Below are positions 9,311 through 18,834 of a stretch of 64,000 bases of DNA, piece after piece. Position 1 is the first letter of the stretch. Each line of letters opens with the position of its first letter. The notes beneath the pieces are model-generated. The model did no database searches. It was not told the origin of the DNA and worked only from the letters and a program-made list of their open reading frames with translations. Source of the DNA: an uncultured Draconibacterium sp. (lineage in GTDB: Bacteria; Bacteroidota; Bacteroidia; Bacteroidales; Prolixibacteraceae); the NCBI RefSeq assembly GCF_963677575.1, contig NZ_OY782038.1, positions 3,847,501 through 3,911,500 of the forward strand, read 5' to 3'. The position numbers and the translations under genes were made by a program.

Positions 9311-10957
9311 ATGAAAGCTATTTTACGCATATCTCTTTTAGTCGCGGCAGTTGTAATGGTCGGTATTACAGTTGCACAGGCGCAAAGAGTTATTAAAGGA
9401 ACTGTTTATATTGACGGAGAACCGGCAGCTGGAATTACTGTTGAAGCCCATAAGGGTGGAGAAATGATGACCAGTTTTGATGGTAAATATGAAGTTGAAG
9501 CTGATGCTAAATCTAAATACATCAACTTTACTTTTATTGACGAAAGAAAAAAATTAGACATCGAAGGAAAATCCGGCGATGTGTTTGATTTTGCTTTTAG
9601 CGGAAGTCTTCCTTCTGCAGGTGGTGATGAAGAAGTAGAAAGTGGAGATGTTAACTTGAGTTCATTGGATGAATTAGTGAAAGCTCAGGATAGAGATTTC
9701 TTAAACGAACTTTCAATGTATACTGAATTTTATAAGCAAAAAGATTATAAATCAGCTATTCCACACTGGCAAAAGCTGTACAATAAGTATCCTAAATCTA
9801 CATTGAACTTGTATATTCACGGTTCTAAGGTTTATGAGTACCAGATCGAAAATGCCAAAACTGATGCTGAGCGTGATAAGTACATTGATTTGTACATGAA
9901 ATTGTATGACAAACGAATGAAGTACTTTGGCGACCGTGGTAATGTGTTAGGTCGTAAAGGTACCTCGTGGTTAAAATACAAATTAGATCAGAACAGAGAT
10001 AACGCACCTGAAGGTGAGGCTTTAAAAGCAATTCATAAGTCAGCTTATGAGTGGTTGTCAGAATCGGTGAAGCTGCAAGGTGACCAAACTGAACCACCAG
10101 TTCTTTTAGTGTATATGCAAACAACTGTTGCTCTGTTCAAATTGGGCGAGCTTCCAAAAGAGCAGGTTGTTAAGAATTACGAAGAGGCTACTTCAATAGG
10201 CAATGCTATTGTTGAGGCCAACGAAGATGCTGATAAAGTGAAACTAACTCAGGAAACAGTATTGCCTTATATCGAAAATATTTTCGGGAAATCGGGTGCT
10301 GCTGATTGCGAAGCTTTAATAAATATTTACGAACCTCAGTACCGCGAAAATTCAAACGATGCTGATTTTATCAAATCAATGTTACGTCGTTTGGGTAGAG
10401 CAAACTGTACTGAAACTGAGCTTTTTGGTATCGCTACCGAGCGTTTGTACGAACTTGATCCTTCAGCAGAAGCCGCATTTAACATGGCTCGTCGATTCCT
10501 TAAAAAGGACGATGTAGATAAAGCAAGAGAATACTATCAGATGGCTATCGATCAGGAGACTGATGATAAATTGAAAGCTACTTATCACTACGAGCGCGGT
10601 TTAGTACGTTTTACAAAAGACGGTAACTATGTAGGAGCACGTAACGATGCAAGAAAAGCGCTTCAATTGGATCCTGATTTATGTGATGCAAACATGTTGA
10701 TTGCAAACATCTACGTTGCTGCTTCTCAAAAATTCGAAGGAAGTTCAATAGAAAAATCAGCCGTATTCTGGTTAGCTTGTGACTATTTCGCAAAAGCGCG
10801 TCGCAGCGAAGACTGTTCAATTGATGCAGCAGCAGACCTTAGAAAATACAGAGCTTATTTCCCTAATAAGGAAGAAGCATTTATGGAAGGGCTCCAGGAA
10901 GGTTCTACCTATCACGTAGGAGGTTGGATTAATGAAAACACAAAAGTTCGCTTTTAA
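9311..10957 (+). CDS. Secreted TPR-repeat protein with N-terminal carboxypeptidase-like domain
   Basis: 548 residues. The signal peptide is residues 1-24 (cleavage after AQAQ). Residues about 28-95 resemble a small carboxypeptidase-regulatory-like beta domain (GTVYIDGEPAAGITVEAHKG). The remainder is helical with tetratricopeptide units, clearest at about 370-480 (PSAEAAFNMARRFLKKDDVD; YHYERGLVRFTKDGNY; ARKALQLDPDLCDANMLIA). Probably a periplasmic protein-protein scaffold. Its position between an outer-membrane barrel and lptC suggests an envelope role. Its end overlaps the lptC start by 26 bp. Confidence 0.75.
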   Translation: MKAILRISLLVAAVVMVGITVAQAQRVIKGTVYIDGEPAAGITVEAHKGGEMMTSFDGKYEVEADAKSKYINFTFIDERKKLDIEGKSGDVFDFAFSGSLPSAGGDEEVESGDVNLSSLDELVKAQDRDFLNELSMYTEFYKQKDYKSAIPHWQKLYNKYPKSTLNLYIHGSKVYEYQIENAKTDAERDKYIDLYMKLYDKRMKYFGDRGNVLGRKGTSWLKYKLDQNRDNAPEGEALKAIHKSAYEWLSESVKLQGDQTEPPVLLVYMQTTVALFKLGELPKEQVVKNYEEATSIGNAIVEANEDADKVKLTQETVLPYIENIFGKSGAADCEALINIYEPQYRENSNDADFIKSMLRRLGRANCTETELFGIATERLYELDPSAEAAFNMARRFLKKDDVDKAREYYQMAIDQETDDKLKATYHYERGLVRFTKDGNYVGARNDARKALQLDPDLCDANMLIANIYVAASQKFEGSSIEKSAVFWLACDYFAKARRSEDCSIDAAADLRKYRAYFPNKEEAFMEGLQEGSTYHVGGWINENTKVRF

Positions 10958-11630
10958 AATATTGCAACTAATAAGAATGTCTCGTATTGCAGTTCCCGTG
11001 TTGGGAACTGCAATACTTTTCTTTGCGTGTAAGAAAAACGACATTGAGAAGATAAAAGCTTTTAGTTCCCCCGAAAACTTACCGATTTTAGAGGCAACAA
11101 ATTTCGAAACACTCTCTACCGATTCAGGTACAGTTCGATTTTCGCTTAAAGCTCCAAAATTACTTCGCTTCGAAAACGAGGGCAAAACATTTCACGAGTT
11201 CCCCGAAGGTTTATTACTGATTAAATACGACGAAAACCACAAAATTACTTCGAGTATTGAAGCCGATTATGCTAAGGAGTTTATTAAAGAAGAAAAGTGG
11301 GAAGCCAAAAATAATGTGATCGTTACCAACGAAAAAGGCGACTCGCTAAAAACAGAACACCTGATCTGGGATGAAAAAAATGAAACGATCTTTACCGAAG
11401 AATATGTGAAGATTATTAGCGCTGACAAAATAATAACCGGAACAGGATTAACATCCGACCAGAATATGCAGAACTGGAAGATTAAAAATCCGAAAGGTGT
11501 TATTTATGTAGCGGTAGAGAATAAAAACCAGCCCGAACATACTGATAGCAATTTAGAACGACCAAAATCCGAAATTAACGACCCTGTTATTTCCACAACA
11601 CCACCAAAACAAGCTGTAAACTTTAACTAG
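10932..11630 (+). CDS. lptC: LPS export periplasmic protein LptC
   Basis: 232 residues. After a hydrophobic segment (about 17-32) comes AILFFACKKND, a possible lipobox with Cys33. LptC is normally a single-pass inner-membrane protein that passes lipopolysaccharide from LptBFG to LptA. The remainder is a beta-jellyroll with the family pattern of short strands (FETLSTDSGTVRFSLKAPKL; EWEAKNNVIVTNEKGDSLKT-like region; TGTGLTSDQNM). The C-terminal 35 residues are low-complexity and Pro/Asn-rich. It overlaps the TPR gene and is followed 6 bp later by the CNNM gene. Confidence 0.85.
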   Translation: MKTQKFAFKILQLIRMSRIAVPVLGTAILFFACKKNDIEKIKAFSSPENLPILEATNFETLSTDSGTVRFSLKAPKLLRFENEGKTFHEFPEGLLLIKYDENHKITSSIEADYAKEFIKEEKWEAKNNVIVTNEKGDSLKTEHLIWDEKNETIFTEEYVKIISADKIITGTGLTSDQNMQNWKIKNPKGVIYVAVENKNQPEHTDSNLERPKSEINDPVISTTPPKQAVNFN

Positions 11631-11636
11631 CTATAT

Positions 11637-12902
11637 ATGAACCCATATTTGCTGATTCTGATTACGATCATTCTCTCGGCCTTTTTTTCTGGAATGGAGA
11701 TTGCTTTTGTTTCAGCGAATAAACTGCGCCTCGAGCTCGACAAACAATCCGATCCGTTTATCTCAAAATTATTGAAGTTTTTAACCCGAAATGGCGGTCA
11801 GTATATTGCTACTATGCTGGTTGGAAACAATATTGCGTTGGTAGTTTACGGTATAGCTTTTGCCGCTGTTTTAGAGCCGGTTTTACTCAATTCTATTCAG
11901 TCGGAATCATTGGTATTACTACTTCAAACAATAATCTCAACATTTGTGATTTTACTGTTGGCCGAGTTTTTACCAAAAACATTATTTCGCATTTTCCCCA
12001 ATTCGTTGCTCAATGTTTTTGCTTTACCACTGGCTTTTTTTTACGTGATATTTTTCCCGATAACACGTTTCTCGATGGGCATTACCAACTTTCTGTTGCG
12101 AAATATTTTTAATACCGAACCCGGAAACGAAGACAAAAACAAGGTGTTTCGAAGAATTGATCTGGATGAGTTTATAAAGGAGAACGACAGAACAAATGCG
12201 GAGCATACCGAGTTGGTTGAAACCGAGATCAAGCTGTTTAAAAATGCACTCGACTTTTCGAAAATAAAGTTGCGCGAGGTAATGATTCCGCGTACCGAAA
12301 TTGAAATGATGGAAACCGGTGCCTCGATTAACGATCTGCGGCAGAAATTCGTGGAAACCGGTTATTCACGTATTCTCATTTACAGCGAAAGCATCGACAA
12401 TATAATTGGGTATGTACATTCGTCAATGTTGTTTAAAAATCCGCAAACCATCGATCCGTTTATAAAAAATGTACTGATTGTGCCCGAAACCATGCCGGCA
12501 AATAAATTGCTGAGTACTTTTATTCAGGAGCACCGTAGCATTGCAATTGTTGTTGACGAATTTGGCGGAACTGCCGGAATGGTGACCAGCGAAGATATTC
12601 TGGAAGAAATTTTTGGTGAAATTGAAGACGAGCACGACGTAAAAGATATTGTTGAGAAGAAAATAAGCGACACCGAGTTTATTTTTTCAGCACGTGCCGA
12701 GATTGACATGCTGAATGAAAAATATTTTCTCGAACTTCCCGAGAGTGAAGAGTTTGAAACACTTGCCGGATTTATTCTTTACAACTACGAGAGTATTCCG
12801 AAAGTGAACTCGATTATAAAAATCGAAAAATTTCAGTTTAAAATCCTAAAGGCTACCAATACTAAAATCGAATTGGTAAAACTCAAGCTTCTGGACGATT
12901 AA
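11637..12902 (+). CDS. CNNM/CBS-domain membrane protein (HlyC/CorC family)
   Basis: 421 residues. The N-terminal CNNM (DUF21) membrane domain, about residues 1-185, contains LSAFFSGMEIAFVSANKLRL, the family signature with small residues and Glu in the first helix. A CBS pair follows (about 210-330; MIPRTEIEMME, SRILIYSESIDNIIGYVH, HRSIAIVVDEFGGTAGMVT). A CorC_HlyC domain lies at about 350-421. Proteins of this family are divalent-cation (Mg2+) transporters or their modulators; in gliding Bacteroidota a relative is GldE. It is tightly packed after lptC, and a 160-bp gap then precedes ppiD. Confidence 0.88.
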   Translation: MNPYLLILITIILSAFFSGMEIAFVSANKLRLELDKQSDPFISKLLKFLTRNGGQYIATMLVGNNIALVVYGIAFAAVLEPVLLNSIQSESLVLLLQTIISTFVILLLAEFLPKTLFRIFPNSLLNVFALPLAFFYVIFFPITRFSMGITNFLLRNIFNTEPGNEDKNKVFRRIDLDEFIKENDRTNAEHTELVETEIKLFKNALDFSKIKLREVMIPRTEIEMMETGASINDLRQKFVETGYSRILIYSESIDNIIGYVHSSMLFKNPQTIDPFIKNVLIVPETMPANKLLSTFIQEHRSIAIVVDEFGGTAGMVTSEDILEEIFGEIEDEHDVKDIVEKKISDTEFIFSARAEIDMLNEKYFLELPESEEFETLAGFILYNYESIPKVNSIIKIEKFQFKILKATNTKIELVKLKLLDD

Positions 12903-12983
12903 TTTCATAAAACACGGCTTAGGTAAGGTGTTGAGAATCTGATAATTCTCAGGTTATTTCCGGCATTGCCAAAAAATATTCGA

Positions 12984-13018
12984 TATTGGAGGTAAAACAG
13001 TTAAAATTATTATCTTCG
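12984..13018 (+). promoter_or_regulatory. Possible Bacteroidota-type promoter for ppiD
   Basis: ATTG at 12985-12988 and TATCTTCG at 13011-13018 fit the TTG/-33 and TAnnTTTG/-7 pattern, with one mismatch in the -7 element and slightly long spacing. The element sits about 50 bp before the ppiD start, in the only sizeable gap of the gene run. Confidence 0.4.
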
Positions 13019-13066
13019 TAGCTCGAAAAATTCAAACGATTTTAGACAAAAAATAATTGTAAATCA

Positions 13067-15193
13067 ATGGCAACGTTACAAAACATTAGAACGAAAGCAG
13101 GATTGTTGGTAGCAATTGTAATCGGTTTATCATTGGCAGCGTTCATCCTTGGCGATTTGTTACAAGGAGGTTCGTCGATGTTTCAGAGAAACCGCTTAGA
13201 AGTTGGAGTAATTGATGGTGAGTCAATTCAATATCCTGAATTTCAGCAAGAGGTTGAAGAATTAGGGGAGATTTTCAAACAAAACTACGGGCAAAATCAA
13301 TTAGATGATAATACCTGGGCACAAGTACGCGAGCAAGCCTGGCAACGGAAAATTGCCGAGATTGTAATGGGCGAAGCTTACGAAGATCTTGGAATTGAAG
13401 TGAGTTCAGACGAATTATTCGATATGCTCCAGGGATCAAACCCACACCAAATTGTTCGCCAGATATTTAGCAACCCGCAAACCGGTCAGTTCGATCGCAC
13501 TGCAGTGGTTCGTTTTCTTAAAAGTATGGAAACCGGAGCTGTATCACCTGAAGACCGTGCATCATGGTTAAACATCGAGCAGCAAATTGTAGAAGAACGC
13601 ACACAGGGGAAATACACCAATATGGTAGCAAAAGGTATGTACGTTACCAGCGAACAGGCTGAAGCCAGTGCAACTGCCGGAAACAAATCGGTTAATTTCG
13701 ATTACATTGCTTTGCCACACAGTACTGTTGCCGACGATGAGGTTACCGTTACCGAAACAGACCTGAGAGATTACTACAACGCTCATAAAGAAGATTACGA
13801 AACGGAAGCCAGCAGAAGAATTGAATACATCACTTACCCGGTAGAACCATCGGAAAAAGATTTTGCTGATGCTGAAGAGTGGATCACTGATATTAAATCT
13901 GATTTTGAAGAAACTGAAAACACCATTCAGTTTGTTGATACTAATTCAGACATTAGCTTTAACGATGTTTGGGACAAAAAAGACGACTTACCGGAAGCTG
14001 TTGGTACCTGGATTTACGACGAAGGTGCTGAAGTTGGTTCTGTTTATGGTCCGTACAAAGAGGCTGAAACATTTACTTTGGTAAAATTGTACAAATCGGA
14101 AATGATGCCTGACTCGGTTGAGGCTCGTCATATTTTGTTGCAGGTAACTACTCAAGCCGAATTGATTGCTGCACAGCAATTGGCCGACAGCTTGAAGACA
14201 ATGATTGAAAACGGAGCTGATTTTGCCGAACTGGCACGTGCTAATTCGTCCGATCAGGGTTCTGCAATCAACGGTGGAGATTTAGGTTGGTTCCAGCGTG
14301 GTCAAATGGTTAAGCCATTCGAGAATGCAGCATTTAGCAACACTACTGACAGTGTTACAATTGTTGCATCGCAATTCGGACTTCACCTGGTACAAACTAC
14401 CAAACGCGGAAAACTTACCCGTCAGGTACAGGTAGCTTACCTTACCCGCAACGTTGAGCCAAGTACAAGAACTTACCAAAATGTATACGCAAAAGCAAGT
14501 CAGTTTGTAGGTGAAAATCCAACTGCCGAAGCATTCAATACCGCAGTAAGCGAACAAGGTCTTACAAAACGTGTAGCAAATGTTGGCGAGAATGATCGTA
14601 CAATTGTTGGTTTGGAAGATGCTCGTCCGTTGGTAAGAGCTGCTTACGATGCAGAGGTTAACAATATTTTGACCAACAACCAGGATTCGCGTATTTTCGA
14701 ACTGGGCGACAATTTTGTAATTGCCATTTTAGCCAGTGAAACTGCAAAAGGAATTGCTCCCTTTGATAATGTAAAAGCACGTGTTGAGTTAGCAGTTACA
14801 AAAGAGAAAAAAGCCGAATTGTTGGTAGAGAAAGCAAAAGCTGCCTTAAACGACAATGCTGATTTAGCCGGCGCTGCTGCCACTCTTGATACTGAGGTTC
14901 AAACGGCAAACGCAATTAACTTTAACTCATTCTCGGTTCCCGGAATCGGTTTAGAGCCTGCAGTAATTGGTACAGTTGGCGCGCTTAATGTTGACGAAGT
15001 ATCGGGACCAATTGCAGGAAACAACGGTGTTTACGTTGTAATGCCAACTTCGGTTAACGAAGGTGTTGGTGTTGATGTAGCCGCTGAGAAAATGCGTTTG
15101 GCACAAACAAATAATTACCGCGTTGGTTCGGAAGTATTTAATGTATTCCGTAATTCGGTAGAAATTGAAGACAAAAGAGCGAAATTCTATTAG
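13067..15193 (+). CDS. ppiD: Membrane-anchored peptidyl-prolyl isomerase/chaperone of the PpiD/SurA type
   Basis: 708 residues. One N-terminal transmembrane helix (about 12-30, LLVAIVIGLSLAAFILGDLL) anchors a periplasmic chaperone. The SurA_N-like helical region spans about 38-230. A parvulin rotamase domain covers about 347-452 (EARHILLQVTTQAELIAAQQ, NGADFAELARANSSDQGSAI, GGDLGWFQRGQMVKPFENAA, FGLHLVQTTKRG), and a second, degenerate PPIase-like half follows. The family folds outer-membrane proteins leaving the Sec translocon. It closes the gene run and is followed by a strong terminator. Confidence 0.9.
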   Translation: MATLQNIRTKAGLLVAIVIGLSLAAFILGDLLQGGSSMFQRNRLEVGVIDGESIQYPEFQQEVEELGEIFKQNYGQNQLDDNTWAQVREQAWQRKIAEIVMGEAYEDLGIEVSSDELFDMLQGSNPHQIVRQIFSNPQTGQFDRTAVVRFLKSMETGAVSPEDRASWLNIEQQIVEERTQGKYTNMVAKGMYVTSEQAEASATAGNKSVNFDYIALPHSTVADDEVTVTETDLRDYYNAHKEDYETEASRRIEYITYPVEPSEKDFADAEEWITDIKSDFEETENTIQFVDTNSDISFNDVWDKKDDLPEAVGTWIYDEGAEVGSVYGPYKEAETFTLVKLYKSEMMPDSVEARHILLQVTTQAELIAAQQLADSLKTMIENGADFAELARANSSDQGSAINGGDLGWFQRGQMVKPFENAAFSNTTDSVTIVASQFGLHLVQTTKRGKLTRQVQVAYLTRNVEPSTRTYQNVYAKASQFVGENPTAEAFNTAVSEQGLTKRVANVGENDRTIVGLEDARPLVRAAYDAEVNNILTNNQDSRIFELGDNFVIAILASETAKGIAPFDNVKARVELAVTKEKKAELLVEKAKAALNDNADLAGAAATLDTEVQTANAINFNSFSVPGIGLEPAVIGTVGALNVDEVSGPIAGNNGVYVVMPTSVNEGVGVDVAAEKMRLAQTNNYRVGSEVFNVFRNSVEIEDKRAKFY

Positions 15194-15216
15194 CAGATTA
15201 TCGCACTACGATATTG

Positions 15217-15248
15217 AAAGCCGTTCCTTTTTTAGGAGCGGCTTTTTT
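15217..15248 (+). terminator. Rho-independent terminator after ppiD
   Basis: AAAGCCGTTCC and GGAGCGGCTTT form a stem around a T-rich loop and run into TTTTTT. It lies 24 bp after the ppiD stop and closes the operon. Confidence 0.85.
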
Positions 15249-15261
15249 CTTGGAATTTATC

Positions 15262-15413
15262 CAACCCGTAACGGGTTGTTCGCAATGTTTACCAACATTG
15301 CTACTATAATCGAACGCATACTGCGTTCTTTATATTCTATGCCAGTTAATCCGGTACGAATTAGATTGTAGTAACAACGGGCGGAAAATACCAGATAAAA
15401 ACCCGGTACGGGT
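15262..15413. repeat. Cluster of four perfect short palindromes in the intergenic region
   Basis: The 410-bp gap after ppiD holds CAACCCGT-A-ACGGGTTG (15262-15278), CAATGTT-TACC-AACATTG (15283-15300), GAACGCA-TAC-TGCGTTC (15312-15328) and AAACCCG-GTA-CGGGTTT (15397-15413). The first and last share the CCCG/CGGG core. This resembles REP/BIME-like mosaic intergenic repeats of Bacteroidota. No coding sequence is apparent in 15250-15603. Confidence 0.7.
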
Positions 15414-15603
15414 TTGATGGGGCTTTACTAAAATTTATCTTCCATCGATGCTCTTTTCATTAAAATCTTGTACAATTTACCGTCAGCCTTTTTGCGATAT
15501 TATTTCAAGTTAACATTAGCCTATGTTGAGGACAATCCCCCCAAAAGTTTGCTAATTTTGTTAGCCGTATTAAGCCCCTGCCTCTCCGTTAAATAAATTT
15601 GAC

Positions 15604-16902
15604 ATGGTAAAAAATAAACTCTTAATCCGAATCATTACATTCGGTATTGGCCTTTTTGTAATGGCCTTCGGTGTTGCCTTGTCGGTAAAAGCCGATTTGG
15701 GCGTATCACCAATTTCTTGTATCCCCTACGTTTACAGTATTAAAATGCCTTATACCCTGGGACAGTTAACCATTGTTTTTAATATATTTCTCATGCTGCT
15801 TCAAATGGTTGTTTTGCGTAAAAACTACCGTTTAATACAGCTTGTTCAGTTGCCTGTTGTTTTTGCCTTTGGTATGTTTATCGATTTAGCTATGAACATA
15901 CTTTCGTTTTTAACTGCCGAAAATTACGCTTTAAAGGCATTTTGGTGTTTGCTTAGCTGTGTGGTAATTGCCTTTGGTGTTTTTCTTGAGGTGAAAGCAA
16001 AAATTACCTACCTGCCGGGCGAAGGTTTGGCAATGGCTATTGCCGATACTTTTAAGAAGGAATTCGGGAAATCAAAAATCGGAGTCGATAGTGCAATGGT
16101 TGTTCTCGGAATTATAAGTTCTTTCGCTTTTTTGCATCAGTTGCTCGGAATTCGAGAGGGGACTGTTGTAGCTGCTATTTTGGTAGGATTTATTGCAAAA
16201 TTCTACAGCCGGAAACTGCAGTTTGTTGATGGCTGGTTAAACATAAAAGAGCCTGCAGAAGCGCGTGTTGAAGAAGTGGACGAGCGCACAGCCGAAAACC
16301 TCGTTATTACGATTTCGCGCGAATACGGCAGTGGCGGACACGAAATTGGAAAACGATTGGCAGAGCGGCTTGGAATTGCGTTTTACGATAAAAATCTGAT
16401 TGCCCTCACTGCCGAACAAAGTGGTTTTACCAGCGAATACATCAGCCAGAACGAGCAGAAATTAGCTCACTCGCTGTTGTTCGAATTGTACGAGCAGAAT
16501 TACGCCTACGTAAACGAGAAACAGCCGCCGCTCGATAGCTTATTCCTGGTGCAGAGTAAAATTATTCGCGATATTGCCCAAAAGGAATCGTGTGTAATTG
16601 TCGGGCGTTGTGCCAACTTTGTGTTAAAAGAAAATCCGAAGTGTTTTAACGTTTTTATTCATGCTGATAAGGAGTACCGGAAGAAAAAAATTACGGAAGA
16701 ATACGGTGTACATGCTGATGTTACCGACCACGAATTGGAGAAAACCGATCGCGAACGCGGCAATTACTGTTTACATTTTACCGGAAAGAACTGGCGCGAT
16801 GCTGCCAATTACGATCTAACGATAAACAGTTCGAAGGTGGATACAAACGCCATAATTGATTCGATTATGGATAGCATTAAACAAAGAGAGAAGCTTTTAT
16901 AG
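15604..16902 (+). CDS. YczE/YitT-like membrane domain fused to a cytidylate kinase-like domain
   Basis: 432 residues in one uninterrupted frame. Residues 1-205 contain about five membrane helices and the YczE/DUF6198-type signature GVALSVKADLGVSPISCIPY (about 23-42). Residues about 233-432 form a P-loop nucleotide-kinase domain (ITISREYGSGGHEIGKRLAE, AFYDKNLIAL, CVIVGRCANFVL). This matches the cytidylate kinase-like family 2, not canonical Cmk. A charged linker (EPAEARVEEVDER) joins them. The domains occur as separate proteins in other bacteria. The fusion suggests a membrane-tethered nucleotide- or metabolite-binding role, with unknown substrate. It starts after the palindromic intergenic region, with no operon partner. 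Confidence 0.85.
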   Translation: MVKNKLLIRIITFGIGLFVMAFGVALSVKADLGVSPISCIPYVYSIKMPYTLGQLTIVFNIFLMLLQMVVLRKNYRLIQLVQLPVVFAFGMFIDLAMNILSFLTAENYALKAFWCLLSCVVIAFGVFLEVKAKITYLPGEGLAMAIADTFKKEFGKSKIGVDSAMVVLGIISSFAFLHQLLGIREGTVVAAILVGFIAKFYSRKLQFVDGWLNIKEPAEARVEEVDERTAENLVITISREYGSGGHEIGKRLAERLGIAFYDKNLIALTAEQSGFTSEYISQNEQKLAHSLLFELYEQNYAYVNEKQPPLDSLFLVQSKIIRDIAQKESCVIVGRCANFVLKENPKCFNVFIHADKEYRKKKITEEYGVHADVTDHELEKTDRERGNYCLHFTGKNWRDAANYDLTINSSKVDTNAIIDSIMDSIKQREKLL

Positions 16903-17032
16903 TACCTTCTCGTTTCTCAAATATTTAGGGATTGGTTCACAAAAGGAACCAGAATAAACAGAAGAAAGAACTTTCTATACTAATTCTAAGGAAAAAACGT
17001 TAAGTTTAACGACGTACCTTTATAATAAATCT

Positions 17033-17905
17033 ATGAAAAGTACACTATTTGCCTTTCTAGGCATGCTGATTTTGTTGATATCTGCCTGTGATGAAGTGGA
17101 TAAGAGGACGATCACATCTGAAGAAGCTACTGTGCTGGTGGTGGAAGCAGCAACAGCCTACAGTATCTATGCTTCCACACAGGAAGAAGGAACAACTGCA
17201 GGTTTTCAATCAGAGGACTTGTTGAAAAGTGCCAAAACTACAAGCCAGGATTATCCGCAAATTTCCATTGAACCACTCGACCTTACCACATGGCCGAAAA
17301 TCATAACGGTAGATTATGGCCCGGAAAATATTACAGGATTAGATAACCATCAGCGAAGGGGGAAATTAATCATTACTGCCGACAATTTTCCAGGTGTTAG
17401 CGGAGCTGAATGGGAAATCACCTTCGACGATTTTTACCATGACGACTATAAAGTAGAAGGTCTGCAAACCATTAGCTACAACGGCCCCAATGCCAGTGAA
17501 CATCCGGTTTATAACTGTACCGTTAGTGATGGTGTAATTACTGCCCCTGATGGTAAAAGGTTTTATTTTGAGCAACAAACGCAGCGCGAATGGGTAAATG
17601 GCTACGATACACACGCCATAACAAGTGGTGAAACCGCCGATTTTTGCGACGATGAATTCCAGATTACAGGAACACACAGCGGTACAAGTTCTGATGGATA
17701 TGCATACACCATGTCAACATCCACACCTTTGATGGTTACTAACTGTTGCCGCTGGATTCAGGAAGGAGTGCTGTTTATTGGCCTCGACGATTATGATTTA
17801 AGTTGTGAAATTGATTACCGTCCTGAGTCGGATACTGGAGATGCTTGTAATAATTTGACCAGTGTTACAGTATTCGGAGAAACCTTCGAAGTTAATCTGC
17901 CTTAA
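17033..17905 (+). CDS. Hypothetical lipoprotein
   Basis: 290 residues with a clear lipoprotein signal: hydrophobic residues 4-17 and lipobox LISAC (Cys19), followed by Asp-Glu. The mature part is beta-rich and rich in Thr, Asp and aromatics; no family is recognised. Several cysteines late in the protein (NCTVSDG, DFCDDEF, NCCRWIQ, LSCEID, DACNN) may form disulfides, which fits an exported protein. It stands alone between two gaps. Confidence 0.7.
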   Translation: MKSTLFAFLGMLILLISACDEVDKRTITSEEATVLVVEAATAYSIYASTQEEGTTAGFQSEDLLKSAKTTSQDYPQISIEPLDLTTWPKIITVDYGPENITGLDNHQRRGKLIITADNFPGVSGAEWEITFDDFYHDDYKVEGLQTISYNGPNASEHPVYNCTVSDGVITAPDGKRFYFEQQTQREWVNGYDTHAITSGETADFCDDEFQITGTHSGTSSDGYAYTMSTSTPLMVTNCCRWIQEGVLFIGLDDYDLSCEIDYRPESDTGDACNNLTSVTVFGETFEVNLP

Positions 17906-18080
17906 CTACAATTTAAACCTCATGATTTCCGTCAGGCGTATTGTAAAACTCTGAGTAATACGTTTGGTGGAAATTTATATTGAAATCGGTTCTATTGCTG
18001 ATCTGAAACCTCTCCATAAATATCATTGGTTTGTATCGAAGGGAAGAATAGTTCTTTTAGCCAAACTCAGCTTAGAGAGC

Positions 18081-18203
18081 TTATGTTAATAATTGTTTCC
18101 TCCTGACTGACTGAAACATAAAAAATATAATTAGATTTAAAGTGCTAAAACCGATAACCGTGAATACGCATCCCGAAATAGCAGCAAAAAGTAAGAATAA
18201 CAT
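18081..18203 (-). CDS. Candidate 40-residue membrane peptide
   Basis: Lies in the 456-bp gap after the lipoprotein gene, the only coding candidate I can see there. ATG at 18203 to TAA at 18081-18083 encodes 40 residues: two hydrophobic stretches (MLFLLFAAISGCVFTVIGF, then LNLIIFFMF) and a basic tail (SVRRKQLLT). The positive-tail topology is sensible for a small membrane protein. Evidence is only composition; no homologue is recognised and no promoter is assigned. It could be chance or a remnant. Confidence 0.3.
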   Translation of the reverse strand: MLFLLFAAISGCVFTVIGFSTLNLIIFFMFQSVRRKQLLT

Positions 18204-18361
18204 AGTAAGTGTGTTTTATAGGCCATAGGGGGTGCTTCATGCTGAAAAGAGCGACAACAGATTAAATGTATCTCGGATTTTTAAAATTACACAAAGACAC
18301 TTTTGTTCCTTATGCAGACAAGACAACCTGTAATTAATAAAATATTAAATATCAGACAATT

Positions 18362-18808
18362 ATGGAGCCAATTATTGACCACATAGCAATAACAGTAAAA
18401 GATTTAAATATTGCAGAACCCTTTTACGACAAACTAATGCCTGTTTTAGGATTCAGTCTTGACCATAAATTTAAAGGTTCGGTAGCTGAACATGAAATGG
18501 AGGTCATTGAGTATTGTCACCCATTATTATTGCTTTCTATTAGCTGTCCAAGAAAAGTTTTTAAAAATGACACAATTCACCGTAGAAAGCCGGGTGCGTT
18601 ACATCACCTTGCTTTTAAAGCAAAGTCTCGCGATGAAGTTGATATTCTCTATCAGGAGATAAAACAAATAGGGGCAGAAATTGTAGACAAACCAAAATTT
18701 TACCCACAACATGGAGAAAGCTATTATGCCCTTTTCTTTAAAGACTTGGAAGGAATAAAATATGAAATTGTTTATGAAGAAGGGAGAGAAAAATTATTTT
18801 TAAAATAG
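18362..18808 (+). CDS. VOC-family (glyoxalase-fold) protein
   Basis: 148 residues with two beta-alpha-beta-beta-beta modules. The first begins with DHIAITVKDLNIAEPFYDKL (metal-ligand His at about residue 7). The second begins with HHLAFKAKSRDEVDILYQEI (His about 80) and ends with GIKYEIVYEEG (Glu). These match the usual metal ligands of vicinal oxygen chelate enzymes. Substrate unknown (glyoxalase-, dioxygenase- or resistance-like). It is followed at once by an attC-like palindrome, so it may be a gene-cassette passenger. Confidence 0.82.
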   Translation: MEPIIDHIAITVKDLNIAEPFYDKLMPVLGFSLDHKFKGSVAEHEMEVIEYCHPLLLLSISCPRKVFKNDTIHRRKPGALHHLAFKAKSRDEVDILYQEIKQIGAEIVDKPKFYPQHGESYYALFFKDLEGIKYEIVYEEGREKLFLK

Positions 18809-18834
18809 TAATCGGATAAAGATAAAGCACGAAA

